DNA of 64,000 nt from Marinobacterium rhizophilum (GCF_024397915.1 NZ_CP073347.1:496001-560000); one strand, 5' to 3'. Shown: positions 8,276 to 18,085, counted from the stretch's first letter. Made by a program: numbers and translations. Notes: a model not told the origin generated them from the letters alone.

Positions 8276-9589
8276 TTAGCCTTTGTCGGTGGTTTCGAGC
8301 CAGTTGTCCAGGGTCGTCAGGTCCTCGGGACTCAGGGTGCCCAGTTGCTGTTTCAGGCTGAACAGGTTGGCAATAAAGTCCAGTCGGGCATTGGCGTGAT
8401 CGCGCTGGGCGGCATAGAGCGTGCGCTCGGCGTCAAGGACGTCCACCACGTTGCGGGTGCCGACATTGAAACCTTCCTGGGTGGCCTGCAGGGCGGTTTC
8501 GCTGGAGCGGATGCTCTGCGCCCGTGCATTCACACTCTGGACGTTGGTGCGCAGGCTGCGCAGCAGGCTGCGGGTTTGCTGGGTCACCGCCAGCAGAGTG
8601 TCCTGGCGATCCTGCATCGCCTTGTCGAGCAGGGCTTCAGCTTCGCGGGACTGGGAGCTGGTCAGGCCGCCCTGAAAAATGGGTACCCGCAGCGCCAGGG
8701 CGACGGTACTGGTGTCGCCGGCGTCAAACCCGGATACGCTGCTGGTGTCGCTGTCGTAACTGGCATTGAGGTCCAGGGTCGGGTAGTGACCGGCACGGGC
8801 GAACTGTGCCGTGCGGCGTGCCACTTCAATACTGTTGTCGGCGATCATCAGGCCCAGGTTGTTCTGCCAGGCCTTCTCCAGCCATGGCTGGGGCTCGGCG
8901 GGTGTCGGGCTCTGTACCGGATAGTCCGGCTTGAGGGCATCGACGCTGCGAAAGGGGGAGCCTGCCAGGCGGTCGAGGGCTTCATAGCTGTTATCCAGTT
9001 CCCCTTCGGCTTCGATCTGGCGTACGACGGAGTTGTCGTAGCTGGCCTGGGCTTCCTGCACATCGGTGATGGCAATCAGGCCCACTTCGAACTGGGCGTT
9101 GACCTGGTCGAGTTGGCGCTGGATGGCGCGGACTTCGGCGCGGGCGCTGTCGAGGTTGTTGATGGCCCGCAGTACCGCGAGGTAGGCGCTGACGCTGCGC
9201 AGTACCAGTGCCTGCTGGGCCTGGTCAAATACCAGGCCCGCCTGCTCGGACAGTACCTCGCCTCGGCGCAGGTTGTACCAGCGTGCCGCAGAAAAAACAG
9301 ACTGGCTCAGTGTCAGGGTAACGCCGGTGCTGTCGTTGCTGCCGGCTTTTTCGGTGTCGGTCCAGCCGGCGTCGGCGCCGGCACTGATTTCCGGCAGCAG
9401 GGCGGCGCGTGCCTGGGGCAGGGCTTCCTGTCCGGCCTGCAGGCTGGCGGCGGCGGATTTGAGCTGGGGGTCGTTTTCCAGTGCCTGCTGGTAGAGGTCG
9501 ACCAGGCTGGCGGCCTGGGACTGGGCGCTGGCGAACCCCAGGGCAAGGGCCAGGAGTAGTGGACGGTGGCGGTGGGGGAGCGATTTCAC
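8276..9589 (-). CDS. TolC family outer membrane efflux protein
   Basis: A 437-residue TolC-type channel with an N-terminal signal peptide (cleavage near AQSQAA at about residue 26) and the two repeated OEP domains of alternating coiled coil and beta strand. A GTG start is used; AAGGA lies 8 bases upstream. It is the last gene of a minus-strand operon, 12 bp after the RND permease. It would supply the outer membrane duct for the tripartite pump. A terminator follows. Confidence 0.93.
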   Translation of the reverse strand: MKSLPHRHRPLLLALALGFASAQSQAASLVDLYQQALENDPQLKSAAASLQAGQEALPQARAALLPEISAGADAGWTDTEKAGSNDSTGVTLTLSQSVFSAARWYNLRRGEVLSEQAGLVFDQAQQALVLRSVSAYLAVLRAINNLDSARAEVRAIQRQLDQVNAQFEVGLIAITDVQEAQASYDNSVVRQIEAEGELDNSYEALDRLAGSPFRSVDALKPDYPVQSPTPAEPQPWLEKAWQNNLGLMIADNSIEVARRTAQFARAGHYPTLDLNASYDSDTSSVSGFDAGDTSTVALALRVPIFQGGLTSSQSREAEALLDKAMQDRQDTLLAVTQQTRSLLRSLRTNVQSVNARAQSIRSSETALQATQEGFNVGTRNVVDVLDAERTLYAAQRDHANARLDFIANLFSLKQQLGTLSPEDLTTLDNWLETTDKG

Positions 9590-9601
9590 AGAGTGCGTCC
9601 T

Positions 9602-12600
9602 TTATTGCGGATGGGGAAGCGGGGCGACATCCTTGAAGGTGCGCTTGCCGAGGAAACTATAGACAGTGGGGATGACGAACAGGGTCAGCAGGGTGCCGAA
9701 GGTCATGCCGCCGACGATCACCCAGCCAATCTGCTGGCGTGATTCAGCCCCGGCGCCAAAGGCGATGGCCAGCGGCAGGGCGCCCAGTACAGTGGCGCCG
9801 GTGGTCATCAGGATCGGGCGCAGGCGCAGGCCGGCGGCGCGAAGGATGGCATCGCGCAGCGCCATGCCCTGGTCCTGCAGCTGGTTGGCGAACTCGACAA
9901 TCAGAATGCCGTGTTTGGTGACCAGCCCCACCAGGGTGATCAGGCCGATCTGGCTATACACGCTGAGGGTGCCGCCGCTGTAATGCAGCGCGAGCAGGGC
10001 GCCGCACAGTGCCGGTGGCACTGACAGCAGGATGATGAGTGGGTTGCGGAAGCTTTCGAACTGGGCGGCCAGCACCAGGAAGATAAAGCACAGTGCCAGG
10101 GCGAAGGTCAGCTGCAGACTGCTGCTGGACTCCTTGAATTCCCGCGAGGGCCCGGTGTAGTCAAAGCTCGCAGCGGGCGCGATCTCGGCCAGGTTCTGCT
10201 CGAGGAAGCTCAGGGCTTCGCCCAGGCTGTAGCCCGGTGCCAGCAGGGACTGCAGCTTGACCGCCCGCACCTTGTCGAAGTGGTTCAGCTCCTTGGGGGC
10301 CACGGTTTCGCTCAGCTCGACCAGGTTGGCCAGCTGGATCATGTCCCCAGCCGGGCTGCGAACATGGATATCCGTCAGGTCGCTTGGGGTGCGCCGATTG
10401 GCATCCTCGATCTGGACGATCACGTCATACTGCTCGCCATCGCGCTTGAAGCGCGTCACATTGCGCCCGGCCATGTAGGTTTCCAGCGAGCGGCCAATGC
10501 TGTCGACCTCCAGGCCGATGTCCGACACCTTGTCGCGATTGACGATGAGCTGCAGCTCGGGCTTGTTGAGCTTCAGATCGCTGTCCGCCTGGATGAAGTT
10601 CGGGTTCTGCCGCACCCGGTTGAGCAGTTCATCGCTGATGCGCTTGAGCTCGCTGTAGTCGGCCTGGGACTTGATCACGAATTCCACCGGGCGCGAGATG
10701 ATGCTCTGGCCCAGGGACGGCAGGTTCATGGCAAAGGACATGGTGCCCGGTACGCCAGCGTAGAGCTGCGGCGTGAGGGACTCGACGATCGCCTGCTGCT
10801 TGCGCTCGCGTTCCTCCCAGCGGCTCAGGCCGATAAAGGTCAGGGTGTTGGTTTCGGTGGGAAAACCCACCACCGTGAAGAAACGGTTCTGCTCCGGCAC
10901 GCCGCTGATAATGCCTTCAATCTGGCGGGCGTAGCGGTCGACGTAATCCGGCGTGGAACCCTCCGGGGCAATGGAGAATGACATGATGGTGCCGCGATCC
11001 TCGAAGGGCGCGAGCTCCTCTGGCAGCTGCTGGTAGAAGAAGGTGCCGGCGCCGATACTGGCCAGCATGATCACCAGCGTCAGCAGGCGGGAATGCAGCA
11101 CAAGCTCCAGCAGGGCCTGGTAACCCCGCGCCAGCGTCAGCAGCCAGCCCTCGATCAGGTTGAACAGCGCCGAGTGGCGCGTTTCGTGGTGCAGCATGCG
11201 CGAGGCCATCATCGGCGACAGGGTCAGGGCCACAAAGGTGGATACCACCACGGCGCCGGCCAGGGTCAGGGCGAACTCGGTAAACAGCCGGCCGGTGCGT
11301 CCTTCGGTAAAGGCGACCGGGGCGAAAACGGCCACCAGGGTGAGGGTTGTGGCAATGACGGCAAAGGCGATTTCCTTGCTGCCCCTGAAGGCCGCCTGAA
11401 TCGGGTCCAGCCCGTCCTCCACGTGGCGGTAGATGTTTTCCAGCATGACGATGGCGTCGTCCACCACCAGGCCGATGGCCAGCACCAGCGCCAGCAGGGT
11501 CAGGGTGTTAATGCTGAACCCCATCAGGTGCATCATGGCAAAGGCACCGACCAGGGACAGCGGAATGGTGATTACCGGTATCAGGGTGGCGCGCAGGTTG
11601 CGCAGGAAGAAGAAAATCACCAGTACCACCAGGGCGCCGGCCTGCAGCAGGGTCTGGTACACGGACTTGATGGACTCGTCGATAAAGACCGAGGAGTCGT
11701 AGGCCACCTCGACGCGCATGCCGTCCGGCAGGCTGGGCTGCAGCCGGGCCAGTTCGTCGCGGATGCCGCTGGAGACATCCAGCGGGTTTGCCGTCGCCTG
11801 TTTCACGACGCCCAGGGCCACGGCGCTTTCGCCGCGAAAGCGCGTGATGATGCGCGTGTTCTGCGGTGCGACCTCCACCCGGGCCACATCGCGAATCCTC
11901 ACCGGGTAGTGGTCGATATTGCGCAGAATGATGCGCTCGAATTCTTCGACAGCATTGGTGTCGGTACGGGTCAGGATGGTGAATTCGCGGTCCTGGCTTT
12001 CGATGCGGCCGGCGGGGATCTCGACGTTCTGCCTGCGCAGCGCCGCTTCGATGTCCTGCGGAACCAGGCTGTAGGCCGCCATGCGGTCGGGGTCGAGCCA
12101 GATGCGCATGGAGTAGCGCCGTTCACCGAAAATAAGCACATTGGCCACCCCGGCCACGGTCTGCAGGCGGTCTTTCACCTGCTGGTCGGCGATGCGGGTG
12201 ATTTCCATCGGGTTGTGATGGTCGGAGGCGAAGGACAGGTAAATGATGGGCTGGGCATCGGCTTCGGTCTTGGAAACCACCGGCTCGTCGATATCCTCCG
12301 GCAGCTGGGCGCGAATGCGGCCAACGCGGTCACGCACGTCGTTGGCGGCCTGGTCCGGGTCGCGCTCGATCTTGAAGGTGATGGTGATCTGACTGCTCTC
12401 GGTGCGGCTGATGGAGTTCATGAAATCGACCCCCTCGATGCCGGACAGCGAGTCCTCGATGATCTGGGTCACCTGGGATTCGATAATCGAGGCGCTGGCG
12501 CCGGGGTAGGTGGTTTCAACCGTGACCACCGGCAGGTCGATCTTGGGGTATTCGCGCACTGTCAGGCGGTCGTAACTGATAAAGCCGATCAGCAGAATCA

Positions 12601-12658
12601 GCAGGCTCATGACCGTCGCCAGCACCGGCCGCCGGATACTGATATCGGGCAGAATCAT
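9602..12658 (-). CDS. RND family efflux permease (HAE1 type)
   Basis: A 1018-residue inner membrane proton/drug antiporter with the usual two sets of six helices and two large periplasmic loops. The proton-relay pair lies in GLVVDDAIVMLENI in helix 4, and the N-terminus (MILPDISIRRPVLATVMSLL) is typical of the family. It begins inside the end of the adaptor gene (4-base overlap) and is followed closely by the outer membrane channel, so the complete tripartite pump is encoded here. The substrate is not evident from sequence; multidrug or solvent export is the usual role. Confidence 0.95.
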   Translation of the reverse strand: MILPDISIRRPVLATVMSLLILLIGFISYDRLTVREYPKIDLPVVTVETTYPGASASIIESQVTQIIEDSLSGIEGVDFMNSISRTESSQITITFKIERDPDQAANDVRDRVGRIRAQLPEDIDEPVVSKTEADAQPIIYLSFASDHHNPMEITRIADQQVKDRLQTVAGVANVLIFGERRYSMRIWLDPDRMAAYSLVPQDIEAALRRQNVEIPAGRIESQDREFTILTRTDTNAVEEFERIILRNIDHYPVRIRDVARVEVAPQNTRIITRFRGESAVALGVVKQATANPLDVSSGIRDELARLQPSLPDGMRVEVAYDSSVFIDESIKSVYQTLLQAGALVVLVIFFFLRNLRATLIPVITIPLSLVGAFAMMHLMGFSINTLTLLALVLAIGLVVDDAIVMLENIYRHVEDGLDPIQAAFRGSKEIAFAVIATTLTLVAVFAPVAFTEGRTGRLFTEFALTLAGAVVVSTFVALTLSPMMASRMLHHETRHSALFNLIEGWLLTLARGYQALLELVLHSRLLTLVIMLASIGAGTFFYQQLPEELAPFEDRGTIMSFSIAPEGSTPDYVDRYARQIEGIISGVPEQNRFFTVVGFPTETNTLTFIGLSRWEERERKQQAIVESLTPQLYAGVPGTMSFAMNLPSLGQSIISRPVEFVIKSQADYSELKRISDELLNRVRQNPNFIQADSDLKLNKPELQLIVNRDKVSDIGLEVDSIGRSLETYMAGRNVTRFKRDGEQYDVIVQIEDANRRTPSDLTDIHVRSPAGDMIQLANLVELSETVAPKELNHFDKVRAVKLQSLLAPGYSLGEALSFLEQNLAEIAPAASFDYTGPSREFKESSSSLQLTFALALCFIFLVLAAQFESFRNPLIILLSVPPALCGALLALHYSGGTLSVYSQIGLITLVGLVTKHGILIVEFANQLQDQGMALRDAILRAAGLRLRPILMTTGATVLGALPLAIAFGAGAESRQQIGWVIVGGMTFGTLLTLFVIPTVYSFLGKRTFKDVAPLPHPQ

Positions 12659-13719
12659 TGCGGAGCGTCCTGTGCCGGGGCGTCACTGGAGCCATCGACG
12701 AACACCGGCGTCACCGGCATGCCGGGGAAGAGCTTGAGGTGGCCGGCCGTGACGATGGTATCGCCGGCGCTGGCGCCCGCCAGTATCTGCACCTTGCCCG
12801 GGCGGCGCTGTCCCAGGGTAACCGGCACGATTTCGACGGTATTTTCGGCGCTGACCCGCATCAGGCTGACCCCGCCTTCCTGCAGCATGACGGCCTGTTC
12901 CGGTACCAGCAGAGCCTGGTCATCGGTAGCGCCCTGGAGTTCAATGCGGGCAAAGAGGCCGGGCCTGAGGGTGCCGTCGCTGTTGTTGATGCGTGCGCGC
13001 AGCACGAGGTTGTGGGCGCGGCTATCGCTGCTCGGTGACAGTGCATAGATCTCGCCCTGGAAAACGCGTCCGGGGAAGGCATCGACCTGCACGCTGACCG
13101 GTTGGCCCGGCGCGACGGCGGGCAGGTAGATCTCCGGAATGCGAAAATCCAGCTTCAGGTTGCGGGTGTCGATCAGCTCGACCAGGTCCTGGCCGGTGCT
13201 GACGTAGTCGCCCGGGCTGACGCGGCGCAGGCCGGCGATGCCGGCAAAGGGCGCGCGAATACTCATCTTGTCGATGCGGGTCTGTGCCAGGGAAGCTTCG
13301 GCTTCATCGACCTGCAGCTGGGCCAGGGCGGCGTCGCGGTCATTCTGAGAACCGACCTTGCGCTGCAGCAGGCTCTGGGCGCGTTGGTATTCCTGCTGGC
13401 TCAGGTTGACCCGGGCTTTGGCCTGGGCCAGGGCAGCCCTGTAGAGCGCGGTATCGAGTTGAAACAGCACGGCGCCGGCTGCCACGGGCTGGCCTTCCTC
13501 AAACAGGATGTTGCGAATCTGGCCGCTTTGCTCCGGTCGTATCAGCACGCTTTCATTGGCCTGCAGGTTGCCGACGGCGCTGATGCTGGGCGTCAGGGGT
13601 TCGGTTTGCAACCGGATGACTTCGGCCGGCAGGCCCTGGGGCTGCTGTTCATCTTCGCTGCCCCAGCCGGCGGTCGGCAGGGCCAGCAGCAGTGGCAAAA
13701 TCAGGTCGCGGGCTTTCAT
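12655..13719 (-). CDS. RND efflux periplasmic adaptor (membrane fusion protein)
   Basis: A 354-residue adaptor with a signal peptide (MKARDLILPLLLALPTAGWG), a split lipoyl/barrel-sandwich domain, a short coiled-coil hairpin (about residues 95-150) and a C-terminal beta-barrel. The start at 13719 is chosen because it gives the signal peptide and overlaps the tetR stop by 4 bases; the longer frame upstream is the tetR gene read out of frame. The 3' end also overlaps the permease start by 4 bases. Confidence 0.93.
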   Translation of the reverse strand: MKARDLILPLLLALPTAGWGSEDEQQPQGLPAEVIRLQTEPLTPSISAVGNLQANESVLIRPEQSGQIRNILFEEGQPVAAGAVLFQLDTALYRAALAQAKARVNLSQQEYQRAQSLLQRKVGSQNDRDAALAQLQVDEAEASLAQTRIDKMSIRAPFAGIAGLRRVSPGDYVSTGQDLVELIDTRNLKLDFRIPEIYLPAVAPGQPVSVQVDAFPGRVFQGEIYALSPSSDSRAHNLVLRARINNSDGTLRPGLFARIELQGATDDQALLVPEQAVMLQEGGVSLMRVSAENTVEIVPVTLGQRRPGKVQILAGASAGDTIVTAGHLKLFPGMPVTPVFVDGSSDAPAQDAPQ

Positions 13720-14363
13720 GGGGCGTTCGCATCCTTGTCGTGGCTGTTCGCGAGGCGGTTTGCAGGGCAGGGCGGCAGTACCTGCTCCCATAGCAACTGG
13801 ACCATGGTGCTCAGGGGCGCGGTGGAGTCTTCCACCTGCATGCGCAGCAGCGCGCCCTGCCAGCAGTTCCAGATCAGCTCGGCCAGGGCGCGGGCACTGA
13901 TGTCGGTGCGCACCGAGCCTTCCTGCTGGCATTGCAGCATATCCTGTTCCAGGGCATCCAGAATACGGTGTGTGGCGCTGACGATACAGTGGCGAAAGGC
14001 GTCGGAGGCGGCGCCAATCTCGCCGGACAGGTTGGCCAGCAGGCTGCCCATGCGAAAGCAGTGCGCCTGGCTGGTCTGAATCTCGGTCTCGATCTTGTGG
14101 CGCAGGCGTGCGGCGTGGCAGCCCGGCGGCTGGTCGGCCTGCAGGTTCCAGCATTCAAATGCCTGGCTCTGGAAGTGGCGGATGATTTCAATGGCAAACT
14201 CTTCCTTGCTGCCAAAAAAGTTGTAGAAAGAGCCCTTCGATACCTGGCAGGCATCCAGAATCTCCTTTAGGCCGGTGCCGTGGTAGCCCTTGCGGTCAAA
14301 CAGTTCCATGCCCATTTCGAGAATGCTTTCGCGGCAATGTTCGGGTTTGCGTCCGCGGTTCAT
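13716..14363 (-). CDS. TetR/AcrR regulator of the RND operon
   Basis: A 215-residue TetR protein, first gene of the efflux operon. The helix-turn-helix spans GTGLKEILDACQVSKGSFYNFF, a pattern seen in YxaF/LmrA-like and NemR-like regulators. Two starts are possible: 14363 (MNRGRKP, chosen, closest to family N-termini) and 14381 (MTGLDKMNRG). A GACCGGTC palindrome at 14372-14379 overlaps the start region and resembles operators of such regulators. It probably represses its own operon and is released by a pump substrate. Confidence 0.9.
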   Translation of the reverse strand: MNRGRKPEHCRESILEMGMELFDRKGYHGTGLKEILDACQVSKGSFYNFFGSKEEFAIEIIRHFQSQAFECWNLQADQPPGCHAARLRHKIETEIQTSQAHCFRMGSLLANLSGEIGAASDAFRHCIVSATHRILDALEQDMLQCQQEGSVRTDISARALAELIWNCWQGALLRMQVEDSTAPLSTMVQLLWEQVLPPCPANRLANSHDKDANAP

Positions 14364-14371
14364 TTTATCTA

Positions 14372-14379
14372 GACCGGTC
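14372..14379. promoter_or_regulatory. Candidate TetR operator core GACCGGTC
   Basis: A perfect 8-bp palindrome within TCTAGACCGGTCATG, just before the preferred tetR start. Related TetR regulators bind TAGAC-type inverted repeats; binding here is inferred. Confidence 0.45.
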
Positions 14380-14453
14380 ATGCTAAAAAGGAGCAGGCAT
14401 TCTAGCGCTAACCCGCGGCCATTAAAACCTGCGAAGATTGTGGTCTTGTTGCG

Positions 14454-14509
14454 AGGGGCAAGGAGCAAGGAGCAAGGGGCAAGGGGCAAGGGGCAAGGGG
14501 CAAGGGGCA
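14454..14509. repeat. Heptanucleotide tandem repeat, AGGGGCA x 8
   Basis: Eight consecutive 7-bp units: AGGGGCA, two AGGAGCA, then five AGGGGCA, with a degenerate tail to about 14535. The array lies between the tetR start and the aspartate aminotransferase end, that is, in the upstream region of the RND operon. A change of copy number could alter promoter geometry. Confidence 0.95.
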
Positions 14510-14559
14510 GGGAGACAGGGGCAAGGCAAAGGCAGCGCGCAGGGGTCTTAGATGGATAC

Positions 14560-14587
14560 AAAAACGGGCCCCGCAGGGCCCGTTTTT
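14560..14587 (-). terminator. Bidirectional-looking intrinsic terminator after aspartate aminotransferase
   Basis: AAAAACGGGCCC and GGGCCCGTTTTT form a 12-bp stem around loop CGCA. Both strands carry a T5 run. It lies 22 bp past the aminotransferase stop. Confidence 0.92.
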
Positions 14588-14608
14588 AGTACTGTAGTGA
14601 AAGCAGAA

Positions 14609-15796
14609 TTAGCCCGCCAGGGCCTTGCTGATGCGGCCGATGGCGTCCTGCAGGGTTGCCAGGCTGGTGGCGAACGACAGGCGCATGTTGCCCGGCGCAC
14701 CGAAGGCCGAGCCCGGTACCAGGGCGACACCGGCTTCGTTCAGCAGGAACTCGGCCAGGTCCAGGTCGTTCTCGAAGCGCGGATCGGCATCGATTACACC
14801 CTGGAAACTCGGGAACGCATAAAAGGTGCCGTCCGCCGGGATGCACTCAACGCCCTTGATGGCGTTGAGGGCTTCCAGCACATAGTCGTGACGCTGGCGG
14901 AAGGCCTTCACCATCTCGGCCACGCAGCCCTGGTCGCCTTCAAGCGCGGCCTGGGCGGCCACCTGGGCGATAGAGGTGGGGTTCGAGGTGCTCTGGGACT
15001 GGATCTTTTTCATGGCGCCAATCAGCTTGGCGGGGCCGGCGGCATAGCCAATGCGCCAGCCCGTCATGGAATAGGCCTTGGAGACGCCGTTCAGCACGAT
15101 GGTGCGCTCGTACAGTTCCGGGCAGGCGTTCAGAATGTTGCAGAACGGCTGGTCGTTGAGCAGGATGTGCTCGTACATGTCGTCGGTGGCAACCATGACC
15201 TGCGGGTGCTTTTTCAGCACCTCGCCCAGCGCCCTGAGTTCATCCAGGCTGTACGCCACGCCCGTGGGGTTGGACGGGCTGTTCAGTACCACCAGGCGGG
15301 TACGCTCGGTAATGGCGGCTTCGAGCTGTGCGGCCGTCATCTTGAAACGCTGTTCCTGGGTCGTGGTGACAATCACCGGCGTGCCGTCGGCGACCAGGAC
15401 CATGTCCGGGTAGGACACCCAGTAGGGCGCGGGAATGACCACTTCATCGCCGGCGTTCAGCAGCGCCAGGGACAGGTTGAAGAAGCTCTGCTTGCCACCA
15501 CAGGACACCAGAATCTGGTTGGCCGCGTATTCCAGGCCGTTGTCCTGCTTGAACTTGTTAATAATGGCTTTTTTCAGACCCGGGGTGCCATCGACGGCGG
15601 TGTACTTGGTGAAGCCTTCGTTCAGGGCGCTGATGGCGGCCTGCTTGATATGGTCCGGGGTGTCGAAATCGGGTTCGCCTGCGCCCAGACCAATAATGTT
15701 CTTGCCGGCCGCGCGCAGTTCGGCTGCACGGTTGGTAACCGCAAGCGTCGGGGACGGTTTGATACTGTTTACACGGTCTGAAAGTTGAACGTCCAA
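14609..15796 (-). CDS. Pyridoxal-phosphate aspartate aminotransferase (class I)
   Basis: A 395-residue class I aminotransferase. The PLP lysine lies in NGVSKAYSMTGWRIGY, and NSPSNPTGVAY and the C-terminal arginine region (GNMRLSFA) bind the substrate carboxylates. It interconverts aspartate/2-oxoglutarate and oxaloacetate/glutamate in the cytosol. The start is TTG at 15796: AGAGGA lies 7 bases upstream, and the protein then begins DVQLSDRVNSIKPSPT as its homologues do. The upstream ATG at 15850 would add 18 unsupported residues. It is divergent from uvrB. Confidence 0.93.
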   Translation of the reverse strand: MDVQLSDRVNSIKPSPTLAVTNRAAELRAAGKNIIGLGAGEPDFDTPDHIKQAAISALNEGFTKYTAVDGTPGLKKAIINKFKQDNGLEYAANQILVSCGGKQSFFNLSLALLNAGDEVVIPAPYWVSYPDMVLVADGTPVIVTTTQEQRFKMTAAQLEAAITERTRLVVLNSPSNPTGVAYSLDELRALGEVLKKHPQVMVATDDMYEHILLNDQPFCNILNACPELYERTIVLNGVSKAYSMTGWRIGYAAGPAKLIGAMKKIQSQSTSNPTSIAQVAAQAALEGDQGCVAEMVKAFRQRHDYVLEALNAIKGVECIPADGTFYAFPSFQGVIDADPRFENDLDLAEFLLNEAGVALVPGSAFGAPGNMRLSFATSLATLQDAIGRISKALAG

Positions 15797-16072
15797 GCCA
15801 CAATCCTCTATTAGTCGGTGCTGGATTTGCTGCTTTTTCAAGCCGACCAATGATAGCGGAATCCCTTGTCAGTCTGAATCCTTGTGTAGAAAAAATGCAG
15901 TATTTGACCCATATAATCTGCAGGATCGCGACTTTTTGGCGCGGTGCTATGCCAGGGTACGGGGCTGCAGGGGAGATCGGCTGGCGCTGGTGACCGGGAA
16001 TCCCGTGTCTGGGTGCAAGACCCCGCTCCTTGGGGGTAGAATATGCGGTCGCGTTCTCAGGCAGGTAGATTC

Positions 16073-18085
16073 ATGAAACAGCGATTCAAGCTTCAATCGG
16101 GCTTTGCGCCGGCGGGGGACCAGCCCAGTGCCATTGCCACCCTGGTGGAGGGTATCGAGTCGGGTCTCGTGGCCCAGACGCTGCTGGGGGTAACGGGGTC
16201 CGGCAAGACCTTTACCGTTGCCAATGTGATAGCGCAGATCCAGCGCCCGACCATTATCCTGGCCCACAACAAGACGCTGGCGGCACAGCTGTACGGCGAG
16301 TTCCGTGAGTTCTTTCCGGACAATGCCGTCGAATACTTCGTGTCCTACTACGACTACTATCAGCCTGAAGCCTATGTGCCGTCCTCCGATACCTTTATCG
16401 AGAAGGATGCCTCCATCAACGACCATATCGAGCAGATGCGGCTGTCGGCCACCAAGGCACTGCTGGAGCGGGACGATGCCATCATCGTTGCCACGGTATC
16501 GGCCATCTACGGTCTGGGTGATCCCAAGTCCTACCTGTCGATGATGCTGCACCTGGACCGGGGCGAGGAAATTGACCAGCGTGACATTCTGCGTCGCCTG
16601 GCGGAGCTGCAATACAAGCGCAACGATGTCGAACTGCACCGGGGCAACTACCGGGTGCGCGGGGACGTGATCGACGTGTTTCCGGCGGAGTCCGAAACCG
16701 AGGCGGTGCGCATCGAGCTGTTCGACAGCGAAGTGGAGCAGATCAGCTTTTTCGATCCGCTGACCGGTGCCGTGCTGCGCCGGGTGCCCCGGGTGACCAT
16801 CTATCCCAAGACCCATTACGTCACCCCGCGTGAAGTCCTGCTCGCCGCTGTCGACCAGATCAAGGACGAGCTGCACCCAAGGCTCAAGCAGCTGCGAGAC
16901 CATGGCAAGCTGGTGGAAGCGCAGCGGCTCGAGCAGCGCACTATGTACGACATGGAAATGATCATGGAGCTGGGCTACTGCTCCGGTATCGAGAACTACT
17001 CACGCTACCTGTCCGGCCGCGAGCCGGGTGCGGCACCACCGACACTGTTTGATTACCTGCCGGACAACGCCCTGGTGGTGATCGACGAGTCCCATGTCAC
17101 CGTGCCGCAGCTCGGCGCCATGTACAAGGGCGACCGTTCCCGCAAGGAAACCCTGGTGGAATACGGCTTTCGCCTGCCGTCGGCGCTGGACAACCGCCCG
17201 CTGCGTTTCGAGGAGTGGGAGGCGCTGGCGCCACAGATGATCTTTGTCTCCGCCACGCCGAGCAAGTACGAAGCGGCCAACGCCGGCCAGGTCGCCGAGC
17301 AGGTGGTGCGCCCCACCGGCCTGGTCGATCCGCTGGTGGAAGTGCGCCCGGCCCTGACCCAGGTGGACGACCTGCTGTCCGAGATCGGCCGGGTAACGGC
17401 CAACGAAGAGCGCGTCATCGTGACGGTGCTGACCAAGCGCATGGCGGAGGACCTGACTGACTACCTGTCCGAACACGGTGTGCGGGTGCGCTATCTGCAT
17501 TCGGATATCGACACGGTGGAGCGGGTCGAAATTATCCGTGACCTGCGCATCGGCCAGTTTGATGTGCTGGTGGGCATCAACCTGCTGCGTGAGGGCATCG
17601 ACATGCCGGAAGTGGCGCTGGTGGCTATTCTGGATGCCGACAAGGAAGGCTTCCTGCGGTCGGAAACCTCGATGATCCAGACCATCGGCCGGGCGGCGCG
17701 CAACGTCAATGGCCGTGCCATTCTGTATGCCGATCGCATTACCGGCTCGATGCAGCGCGCCATGACCGAAACCGAGCGTCGCCGTGACAAGCAGGTGGCC
17801 TACAACCTGGAGCACGGCATCGTGCCCAGGGGCATTTACAAGTCGGTGGCCGACATCATGGAAGGGGCCAGTACGATTCCGGGCCGCAAGGCTACGCGCG
17901 GGGCCAAGAAGGTGGCGGCCCAGGCCAGTGATACCCAGTTTGACCCGGCCACCATGACGGCCAAGCAGCTCGCCAAGGCGATGAGTCAGCTGGAAGACAA
18001 GATGTACGAAGCGTCGAAAAACCTGGAGTTCGAACTGGCCGGGCATTACCGGGATGAACTGCAGCGCCTCAAGCATTCCGCCTGA
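16073..18085 (+). CDS. uvrB: Excinuclease ABC subunit B
   Basis: A 670-residue UvrB helicase of nucleotide excision repair, which loads onto damage handed over by UvrA and recruits UvrC. Walker A GVTGSGKT is near residue 40, the beta-hairpin YYDYYQPEAYVP near 95, the helicase motifs DESHVT and QTIGRAARN are present, and a C-terminal UVR domain (about 630-665) binds UvrC. The start at 16073 has AGGTAG upstream and matches the family N-terminus. No CTG-N10-CAG LexA box was found in the 276-bp upstream gap, so SOS control is not visible. Confidence 0.97.
   Translation: MKQRFKLQSGFAPAGDQPSAIATLVEGIESGLVAQTLLGVTGSGKTFTVANVIAQIQRPTIILAHNKTLAAQLYGEFREFFPDNAVEYFVSYYDYYQPEAYVPSSDTFIEKDASINDHIEQMRLSATKALLERDDAIIVATVSAIYGLGDPKSYLSMMLHLDRGEEIDQRDILRRLAELQYKRNDVELHRGNYRVRGDVIDVFPAESETEAVRIELFDSEVEQISFFDPLTGAVLRRVPRVTIYPKTHYVTPREVLLAAVDQIKDELHPRLKQLRDHGKLVEAQRLEQRTMYDMEMIMELGYCSGIENYSRYLSGREPGAAPPTLFDYLPDNALVVIDESHVTVPQLGAMYKGDRSRKETLVEYGFRLPSALDNRPLRFEEWEALAPQMIFVSATPSKYEAANAGQVAEQVVRPTGLVDPLVEVRPALTQVDDLLSEIGRVTANEERVIVTVLTKRMAEDLTDYLSEHGVRVRYLHSDIDTVERVEIIRDLRIGQFDVLVGINLLREGIDMPEVALVAILDADKEGFLRSETSMIQTIGRAARNVNGRAILYADRITGSMQRAMTETERRRDKQVAYNLEHGIVPRGIYKSVADIMEGASTIPGRKATRGAKKVAAQASDTQFDPATMTAKQLAKAMSQLEDKMYEASKNLEFELAGHYRDELQRLKHSA

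Noticed and set aside
11093..13048. 651-codon plus-strand open frame
   Set aside because: It lies antisense to the RND permease and adaptor, whose families and domains are certain; its residue content (many Q, H, G) is that of a reversed high-GC gene.
15797..16072. LexA (SOS) box upstream of uvrB
   Set aside because: No CTG-N10-CAG pattern found by eye in the gap.
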